This document shows, in pieces, positions 11,001 through 16,188 of a DNA stretch of 16,188 nucleotides. The translations under genes and the position numbers were made by a program. The DNA is from Parvularia atlantis (lineage: Eukaryota > Opisthokonta > Rotosphaerida). The notes below the pieces were generated by a model that was not told the origin of the DNA, searched no databases, and worked only from the letters and a program-made list of their open reading frames with translations. The stretch spans positions 1 through 16,188 of the forward strand of contig CALSCO010000410.1 of NCBI GenBank assembly GCA_943704415.1, written 5' to 3'. Every line of letters begins with the position of its first letter. The first letter of the stretch is position 1.

Positions 11001-11647
11001 GATGCGCCCGCAGGGGCCGCGACAACCGCAGCAGCCACCGCAACAAGGAACGCGTCGTACAGGCTCTGCAATGCCGCCGAGATGGCCACGGCGGCCTCCT
11101 GCACGTGGTGTCGCAGTGAGTGGCGCAGCGGCAAGGCAGCCAGACGCACCTGCACAGCCGGCACAGGTGCATCGCTCCACGGGGACGCGCCGCCGCCCTC
11201 AACCAGCGCGGCGCGTGTCCTGCCCGGCGGCACGACGAGATCGCCAGGCGGCCTGCGCAGCACTGTCAGTTCAACACACGCGCGCACGCGACGCCACGCA
11301 CGAGAGCAGGTCGTCGCCGCTGCGCGCCACAGCGTCGCGCGCGGCCGCCCCGGCCGCGCCCGCCAGCGGTGACTGCGGCGGCAGCAGCGCCGCGACAGCC
11401 GCGTCGACAACAGCCACGGGCGCACTGGTCGCGGGCTCCGTCGCCCGCGCGCTGCGCGCCGCCCGCACGACCTTGTGGAAGCCCTGGCGGCGGGGATGAG
11501 TGCTAGTTGTTGTCGGCCACGCGACCGGACCTCCACGAACAGCAAGCGCAGCCACTGCTGCGCGTCGTCCGACGCCTTGAGCCCGCGCTGCGCCAGCAGG
11601 TGCGCGAGCGCCGCTGGGTGCAGGGGCGACGCGGCCACGTCCGACAT
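8078..11647 (-). CDS. Talin-type FERM (F0-F1) - SH3 - PH adaptor
   Basis: Eighteen exons give 873 residues, all phases agreeing: 11647-11531, 11483-11302, 11252-10979, 10921-10802, 10747-10636, 10578-10451, 10391-10259, 10187-10149, 10099-10005, 9947-9728, 9674-9558, 9502-9104, 9056-8935, 8879-8767, 8705-8608, 8552-8386, 8333-8247, 8176-8078. Residues 1-230 are Ala-rich helices I do not recognise. About 232-311 resembles talin F0 (FCLFLPTDETDESEGYFLD). F1 follows (SLTVFVDDKRSVVVEIEETY, GIQDPSRYGLLLL), is interrupted by a Ser/Thr/Ala-rich loop of about 145 residues, and resumes with TEWLRPQQTLRGIDFDRHD and LLLVRLEKI. After a helical stretch comes SH3 at about 630-685 (CDYRATRQGELTLSKGDVVD, then GVVGWLEPSAV), a Ser-rich linker and PH at 776-872 (GYLLKKGRTFDQWKRKYYVL, final TRWVAALKHEV). 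No F2, F3 or rod is seen. Probably a cytoskeleton/phosphoinositide adaptor; that role is inferred from domains. One intron (10748-10801) is predicted GC-AG. Confidence 0.85.
8721..8738. repeat. (GC)9 dinucleotide tract inside an intron
   Basis: Nine uninterrupted GC dinucleotides lie in the intron 8706-8766 of the FERM-SH3-PH gene, directly upstream (minus strand) of its CTGAC branch-like site. Alternating purine-pyrimidine of this length can adopt Z-DNA and is prone to slippage. Confidence 0.9.
10748..10801 (-). other. Predicted GC-AG intron in FERM-SH3-PH gene
   Basis: On the minus strand the exon ends GACAAG, the intron begins GCGTGC, carries gctgac and ends GTAG. This joins SRAADK to KHAILKVNIV in phase 0. 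The adjacent GT two bases downstream would shift the frame. Confidence 0.6.
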
Positions 11648-11715
11648 CGACGCGCGAGCAAAAAACAAAAAAACAGTCAAACGCGTTGTACGTACGTCAT
11701 ATTATTTTTCTTAGG
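11648..11715 (-). promoter_or_regulatory. Short T-rich promoter region of FERM-SH3-PH gene
   Basis: Only 68 bp separate the stop of the upstream same-strand acyltransferase gene from this gene's ATG. On the minus strand it reads from an A/T block (gaaaaataatatgacgtacg) into two T runs (tttttttgtttttt) ending about 10 bases before the ATG. It must serve as terminator of one gene and promoter of the next. tacgtacgt (minus strand acgtacgta) is a small palindrome within it. Confidence 0.45.
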
Positions 11716-13023
11716 CTAAGTACATCTATCCCAGATCAGCCGCAGCATCGCGTCGTTCCAGGCGTCGGGTACGCCCGGCAGGCAGTAGTGGCGGCAGTCG
11801 ATGTTGAACGGCGAGATCTGGTACGGGTGGGCGTCACGGCGCTCGCGCGACACCAGCTCAGCGTCGAGCAGCACCGCGTCCAGGCCCTGGGCCTCGCCAA
11901 ACACCTCGCGCGCGGCGTCAGACCAGCGCTTGTACGTGACGCCGCTGATGTACGTCTCCGCGTGGAAGTCTGGGTCCGGCGTCGTGTCTGGGCACGGCTC
12001 CTGGTACCCGCCAGACATGGGGTTGGTCTTGTTGGTCCTGAGCGAGTGGTGCACGGCGATGTTGCGGTAGACGACAGCCGGGTTGCGCCAGCCTTGCGCC
12101 GCGCGCTCGGCAAAGTGCGCGGCCAGGTGGTGCGCGGTTACGTTGAGCACGCGCCGGTGCATCTCGTCGCGGTACGGCTGGGTGATGTTGCCCCTGGCCA
12201 CCCGCTCCTGTTCCGGAACAGCCTTGTCGTACAAGGCGCTCGAGGTGAGCCACGCGCCAGTGTTGATGTTGAGGAAGCTCAGGTTGCGCACGCGCAGCAG
12301 CTGCTCTAGAGGCTTCGCCAGCCCTGAAAAGTCCACCTCCACGTCGAGCATGCCAGAGACAAGGGCAGTGGCGACCGGGCGGCCGAGACGCAGCGGCGTA
12401 ACGGTGTTCAAGTGCGGCACGGTCTGGTAGATCATGAGCGGGGCGGTGGCGTTGCCGTCCGCGTCGAGCGTCACGCTCCAGCCGTCGAGATGCTCCGGCG
12501 CCGTCACCTTGCTCACCGTCAGCCCGGACTCGCTCGCGAGCTTGCACAGCAGCGCCTGCACGGTCTGCGTCGTCATCGAGTCGCCCACAAAGCCGATCGC
12601 CTGCCCGCCCAGGCACTCACGCACGACGTCCGCCACCGTCGCGCCCGCCGCCTCGAGCGTGTCCGGGCCGTTCCAGCGCCAGCGCATCGCGCGGTCGATT
12701 GTGTTGCGCGTGCACGGGTGTATCGTCGTCACGCCGGCTCGAGCACATCCGGCGAGGTACCGGTCGATCGCAGGCACGACACTGCTGGCAAACGTATCGT
12801 TGTCGACGCGCACCCAGCGGCCTCGGGTCGGGAACGTGGGCACTCGTGGGGGCGATGGCCACGATGCGGCCTGGGAACTCCGAGTCGCTCTGGCGACCAA
12901 TTGCAGGTCCAGCGCGGCCGGAGCATCGGGGCGCCGGTCGCGGCATCCGGGGCACACGAGCACGAGCACGGCCAGCAGGCACGCGAGCGCGACGACGGCG
13001 GCGCGTTGGCGCGGTGTGCGCAT
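11716..13023 (-). CDS. PC-esterase / TBL-type polysaccharide O-acyltransferase, membrane anchored
   Basis: Intronless, 435 residues. A hydrophobic segment at residues about 8-26 (AAVVALACLLAVLVLVC) after a basic N-terminus indicates a type II signal anchor or signal peptide, with the catalytic part in the Golgi or secretory lumen. The SGNH-like PC-esterase (PMR5/Cas1/TBL) signature is clear: the serine block IGFVGDSMTTQ near 140 and, near the C-terminus, the Asp-x-x-His block FNIDCRHYCLPGVPDAWNDA. RNIAVHHSL lies between them. Family members transfer or remove acetyl groups on glycans; substrate cannot be read here. Six Asn-x-Ser/Thr sequons (NDT, NAT, NLS, NIT, NVT, NKT) and several cysteines fit a secreted fold. 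The start is the ATG at 13023; a GTG one codon upstream is not credible in a eukaryote. It is divergent from the helicase gene, 25 bp away, and lies 68 bp upstream of the FERM gene on the same strand. Confidence 0.88.
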   Translation of the reverse strand: MRTPRQRAAVVALACLLAVLVLVCPGCRDRRPDAPAALDLQLVARATRSSQAASWPSPPRVPTFPTRGRWVRVDNDTFASSVVPAIDRYLAGCARAGVTTIHPCTRNTIDRAMRWRWNGPDTLEAAGATVADVVRECLGGQAIGFVGDSMTTQTVQALLCKLASESGLTVSKVTAPEHLDGWSVTLDADGNATAPLMIYQTVPHLNTVTPLRLGRPVATALVSGMLDVEVDFSGLAKPLEQLLRVRNLSFLNINTGAWLTSSALYDKAVPEQERVARGNITQPYRDEMHRRVLNVTAHHLAAHFAERAAQGWRNPAVVYRNIAVHHSLRTNKTNPMSGGYQEPCPDTTPDPDFHAETYISGVTYKRWSDAAREVFGEAQGLDAVLLDAELVSRERRDAHPYQISPFNIDCRHYCLPGVPDAWNDAMLRLIWDRCT

Positions 13024-13048
13024 CACGTTAGCTATTTATTTGGCGACG
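13024..13048. promoter_or_regulatory. 25-bp divergent start-to-start gap (acyltransferase / DDX42)
   Basis: The gap between two divergent start codons is 25 bases and includes ctatttattt, the same TATTTATTT 9-mer found upstream of the BAR-PH gene. Core promoter and 5' UTR of at least one gene must extend into the other gene's coding sequence, or the leaders are almost absent. Confidence 0.5.
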
Positions 13049-15823
13049 ATGATCCGTAAGCGCCGCCTCGACACGCTTGACGAGTTTGCCGACGCGGCGG
13101 AGGACGACGACGCCGCGCCGGCGCCGGCGAGGCCACGCACCGAGGACGATGGCGGGGAGGACGGCGAGGACGAGCTCGAGGCGTTCATGCGCGCGAACGA
13201 GGCCGAGGCGCGCGTTGCGGATCTCGCGCGCATTTCGCGATGCGCTGACCCGCGGGCCCACCCAGGTCAAGCGCGCACCGGCGCCCGCGCCATCCGGCCA
13301 GCGCGGCGTGCGTGACGACATCGAGGAGGAGGACGAGCTCGAGAAGTACGTCAACCTGATGAAGGCCAAGGGCGTCGAGCTGGGCGCCGCCACGGCCGAC
13401 GCACCGGCCACCGATGGACGGGTGCGCCCCGCGCGCGTGCGTTGTGCAGGGGCTGACTGCGTGTGCAGGACGACGTCGACTCGGACGAGGAGGTGTACGC
13501 TGCTGCACGCGCCGCCGATGCGCATGCGGCCAGCAACGAGCCCACGCGCGTGCGCCAGGTGCGCTGGCAACGTGCTGCGCTCCTCGGTCGGCGCTCACGG
13601 ACAGTGTGCGCAAGGACGTCGAGCCGCTGGCGCCGGTCGACCACACGCTGAACGACTACATCGAGCTCAACAAGGTGTTTTACGAGGAACCGGCCGAGAT
13701 CGCCGCGATGAGCGCAGAGGAGGTGCGCCCCACGGCTGCGTTGGAGGGGCGGCTGAGACGCCCATCCCGTGCGCACAAGGTCGGCCAGCTGCGCCGCAAG
13801 CTCGACATGCGCGTGTACGGGCCCAACGTGCCGCGCCCGTGCCTCACCTTTCGCCAGTTTGGCTTTGACGAGGCGCTGCTCAAGGTCATCGCCGTGCACG
13901 GGTACACCGAGCCCACGCCAATCCAGAAGCAGGTGCGTGCGCGTGTGCGCTGGTGCTGCACCGCTTACAGGTTTGCGCAGGCCATCCCCGTGGCGCTCAG
14001 CGGCCGCGACATCATCGGCGTGGCCAAGACCGGCTCGGGCAAGACGGCCGGTGCGCCGCGCATACCCTGTCTGCGCCGCTGAGCTCGCTTCGCGCGCAGC
14101 GTACCTGCTGCCGATGATCGTGCACATCATGGACCAGCCCGAGCTGGACGACGGTGACGGGCCGATCGGGCTCGTGCTGGCGCCGACGCGCGAGCTGTGT
14201 GTGCAGATTCACCAGGAGGCCAAGAAGTTCGCTAAGGCGTACAGCCTCAGGGTACGAGTCCGCTGTGCGCGCGTTGCTGCGGTGGTGGTGACGATGTCGT
14301 GCGCCCGCGACACAGGTCGCCTGCATCTACGGCGGCGTTCCCAAGATGGAGCAGCGCAAGGAGCTCAAGGCGTTGCCCGAGATCGTCGTTGCAACGCCGG
14401 GGCGGTTCATTGACATGGTCAAGATGCGGGTGCGCCAACACACTTGCGTTGCCCGTGTCTGGTGCGGGGTGTTGAACGCGGCGTAGGCAACCAACTTTCG
14501 CCGCGCGTCGTTCTGCGTGCTCGACGAGGCCGATCGCATGTTTGACCTTGGCTTCGAGCCGCAGGTGCGTTCGCGCGCGTGCGCCACATTGTGTGTGGCG
14601 CTCAAGCAAGCGCATGCAGGTGCGCTCGATCGTCAATTCGATCCGGCCCGACCGCCAGACGCTCATGTTTTCGGCAACGTTCAACCGGAGGGTCGAGCGC
14701 CTGTGCGACGGTGCGCCTGCGCGCGTGCGTGTGCCGGGCAGTGTGTTGATGCGCGGCCTCGCGAAGACATGCTCAACATGAGCGTGCGGATCAACATCGG
14801 CAACGTGGGCGAGGCCAACACGGACATCACACAGATCGCCATCGTGCTCGACGCCGACGCGCAAAAGTGGCCCTGGGTGCGCTCGCGCTCGCCGACGCGC
14901 GCTGCAGCCCGGCTGACGGCGCAATGTGCGCCACAGCTGCTGCACAAGCTGCCGGGGCTCATGATCGACGGCCAGATTATCATCTTCGTGTCGCGCATCG
15001 GCCAGGTCGACGAGCTGGCCAAGAACCTGCGCGCCAACGACTACGAGTGTGCGTGCGCCGCGTGCGCATGTGCGCATGTGCGGTGCGGCTGACGCCAGGC
15101 ACATGCCAGGCGGGACGCTGCACGGCGAGATGCAGCAGCACGAGCGCGACCGGGTGATGCGCGACTTCAAGAAGGCGCGTGCATGGGCGGTGGGCTGCGC
15201 CGTGTGTGTGTGTGTGTGTGTGTGTGTGCTGAGACGCGTACCGGTGCAGGGCAAGCTGCTTGTGCTCATCGCCACCGACGTGGCCGCGCGCGGGCTCGAC
15301 ATCCCCGAGGTGCGCACCGTGATCAACTACGACACGGCGAGGGACATCGACTCGCATGTGCACCGAATCGGTGTGTAGCCCCAGTGTTCGACGGCTGCGT
15401 GGACCGCTCACCGCACGCCGTGCAGGTCGCACGGGGCGCGCCGGGCAGAAGGGCTCCGCGTTCACGATCGTCACGCCGCGCGACGACCGTTTCGCCGGCG
15501 ACCTCGTGCGCAACTTTGAGAACGCCGGCCAGTACGTCCCGCCCGAGCTGCTCGAGCTGGCGATGCGCCACCCGCAGTTCCACGCTCGCCGCGCGGGCCT
15601 GCTACAGCACGGGCGGCACGGAGGGCGACGAGGCGGCGGCGGTCGCGGCCGCGGACGATGGACCGGGCGCGAGGGTCTCGGGCTTGGCGCGGCAGCTTCG
15701 GGCACCCTGCCATCTGCCAGTGCGCCTGGCGCAGCGCCCGTGCGCTTCACACCGAGCGTGGACTCTTACGCGACCGTCGCCGCGGGCGAGAGCGCTAGTG
15801 AGCCCACGAAGCGCACGTTTTAG
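13049..15823 (+). CDS. DDX42: DDX42-type DEAD-box ATP-dependent RNA helicase
   Basis: Spliceosome-associated (SF3b) RNA helicase family; about 663 residues from 15 exons: 13049-13213, 13266-13421, 13469-13558 (or -13549), 13615-13722, 13780-13932, 13981-14050, 14100-14251, 14316-14429, 14487-14564, 14620-14710, 14767-14876, 14937-15046, 15099-15174, 15250-15370, 15426-15823. Visible motifs in order: [13 protein letters not shown] in the N-terminal part, FRQFGFDE plus Q-motif GYTEPTPIQ, Walker [39 protein letters not shown] and HRIGRTGRAG. Features particular to DDX42 are [45 protein letters not shown] and [16 protein letters not shown]. All catalytic residues are intact. The C-terminus is a short [17 protein letters not shown]-like box, much shorter than the human tail (about 938 residues in total). 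Three introns end in AAG rather than CAG, and one is predicted GC-AG. Confidence 0.96.
15175..15249 (+). other. Predicted GC-AG intron with (GT)n tract in DDX42
   Basis: The exon ends DFKK (AAGAAG), the intron starts GCGCGT and ends GTGCAG, and coding resumes [17 protein letters not shown] in phase 0. The GT four bases in would shift the frame. At 75 bases it is among the longest introns of the window, mainly because of the (GT)13 tract. Confidence 0.6.
15202..15228 (+). repeat. (GT)13 microsatellite in DDX42 intron
   Basis: Twenty-seven bases of uninterrupted gt repeat lie inside the intron 15175-15249, immediately before ctgag, the likely branch site. It should be length-polymorphic. Confidence 0.97.
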
Positions 15824-16097
15824 TGGCGTTGTGTACCCCTGAGTACAAAATGGATGAGAAACAACGTTCAGTTCATTCACGTTCATTCAACATCCACAGG
15901 AAAGGAGTCAGTACCTGTCCGTGTTTCAAAAGGAGCGCACCATTGCTTCGGGGTATAGGCCCTAGTTCGGAGCCCGATCCGGGTCGGACACGGTGTGCAA
16001 TGTGTGCCTTGCCGGTGATCTTGTGAGTGAGGGAAGGCTGCACGAATGGTCAGCCTGAGCGCGCGATCGCTGGGCATGCCGGCGCGCCAGACAGACC
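15824..16097. other. AT-richer intergenic region between DDX42 and the nuclease-like tail
   Basis: No gene is supported in these 274 bp between two convergent coding ends. Composition is visibly less GC-rich than the rest. It holds a perfect inverted repeat TGTAC/GTACA (15832-15847), a 10-base near-direct repeat gttcattcac/gttcattcaa (15871-15890), a hairpin CCCG-ATC-CGGG (15973-15983), distant 6-base complements ccgtgt (15919-15924) and acacgg (15988-15993), and a hairpin aggctg/cagcct (16035-16056). Its left part should carry the DDX42 3' UTR. Its right part is 3' flank of the minus-strand nuclease-like gene and could hold the end of a mobile element and its guide RNA; that is inference. 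Confidence 0.5.
15871..15890. repeat. Tandem 10-bp near-repeat gttcattca
   Basis: Two adjacent copies, gttcattcac and gttcattcaa, differ only in the last base. A shorter related piece, cgttca, precedes them at 15865-15870. No function is assigned; the position is just right of the DDX42 stop, where sequence composition changes. Confidence 0.85.
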
Positions 16098-16188
16098 TCA
16101 GTTGCCGCGGCGGAAGGCGGCGGGTCGCTCAAGGCCGGCCATGTAGCACTTCCACAGGTAGGCGATGTTGCGCGCAGCGTTGACGTCC
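16098..16188 (-). CDS. C-terminal tail of a TnpB/Fanzor-like (OMEGA) RNA-guided nuclease, partial
   Basis: Only the last 29 codons are inside the window, ending at a TGA (16100-16098). The visible tail starts DVNAARNIAYLWKC and ends RPAAFRRGN. D-x-N-A-A-R-N is the RuvC-III motif of the IS605 OrfB/TnpB/Cas12 family, where the Asp is the third catalytic acidic residue, and a short basic C-terminus ending near AFRR is common in eukaryotic Fanzors. The Cys-x-x-Cys zinc ribbon and RuvC-I/II, which would prove it, lie beyond 16188. No intron is seen in this piece. It converges on DDX42 with AT-richer, hairpin-bearing sequence between, as expected for an element edge. Alternatives are a domesticated or decayed copy, or chance similarity of a short motif. 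Confidence 0.55.
   Translation of the reverse strand, partial: DVNAARNIAYLWKCYMAGLERPAAFRRGN

Noticed and set aside
13024-13026. GTG as start codon of the acyltransferase
   Set aside because: Eukaryotic nuclear gene; the next codon is ATG and gives a proper signal anchor.
12434-13048. In-frame upstream extension of the DDX42 frame
   Set aside because: The frame is open but lies antisense to conserved acyltransferase sequence and is Arg/Ser/Thr-rich. DDX42-like sequence begins after the ATG at 13049.
14247-15326. 359-codon minus-strand open frame opposite DDX42
   Set aside because: It is a shadow of helicase exons and introns, with simple Thr-His runs from the GT repeat. No family signature.
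15940-16000. tRNA-like segment with agttcggagccc
   Set aside because: The T-loop consensus TTCRA is not met, and no acceptor, D-arm and anticodon arm set can be drawn.
1-16188. CRISPR array, operon, prophage or other bacterial features
   Set aside because: Repeats are only microsatellites and short coding repeats. Gene structure with dozens of spliceosomal introns is eukaryotic.

Overview
The window is nuclear DNA from a compact, GC-rich, very intron-dense eukaryote. Every multi-exon gene is broken into exons of roughly 40-420 bases by introns of 32-76 bases. These usually begin GTGCG, carry a CTGAC-like branch site close to the 3' end, and finish CAG. I modelled about 73 introns. Reading phase is continuous across all of them except one place in the first gene. 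No bacterial signals (operons, Shine-Dalgarno sites, CRISPR) were seen. The gene content (BAR-PH, NEMF, talin-type FERM, DDX42) fits a unicellular eukaryote. The talin-like module hints at Amorphea (amoebae, apusomonads, basal fungi, holozoa), but I do not assign a species.

Layout, left to right: (1) 1-3066, minus, C-terminus cut by the window edge: a BAR-PH membrane-curvature protein with a possible second PH domain. (2) 3311-8038, plus, complete in 27 exons: NEMF/Rqc2/Tae2, the ribosome-associated quality-control factor, 1099 residues. (3) 8078-11647, minus, complete in 18 exons: an 873-residue protein with a talin-type F0-F1 FERM start, an SH3 domain and a C-terminal PH domain. (4) 11716-13023, minus, a single exon: a membrane-anchored PC-esterase/TBL-type polysaccharide O-acyltransferase. 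(5) 13049-15823, plus, 15 exons: a DDX42-type DEAD-box RNA helicase. (6) 16098-16188, minus, only the last 29 codons visible: a tail resembling the RuvC-III end of TnpB/Fanzor RNA-guided nucleases, with AT-richer sequence and small inverted repeats beside it.

The genes do not form a pathway. They are housekeeping genes (translation quality control, splicing helicase), two membrane/cytoskeleton adaptors and one secretory enzyme, packed with 25-244 bp between neighbours. Genes 1/2 and 4/5 are divergent pairs sharing short AT-rich promoters; the start codons of 4 and 5 are only 25 bp apart. Genes 2/3 converge with 39 bp between stops.

The most interesting points are the Fanzor-like tail at the right edge, the unusual talin-F0F1/SH3/PH architecture, the miniature introns including four predicted GC-AG introns all preceded by AAG, non-canonical AAG acceptors in the helicase gene, the intronless acyltransferase among intron-dense neighbours, and a probable frame break in the BAR-PH gene.
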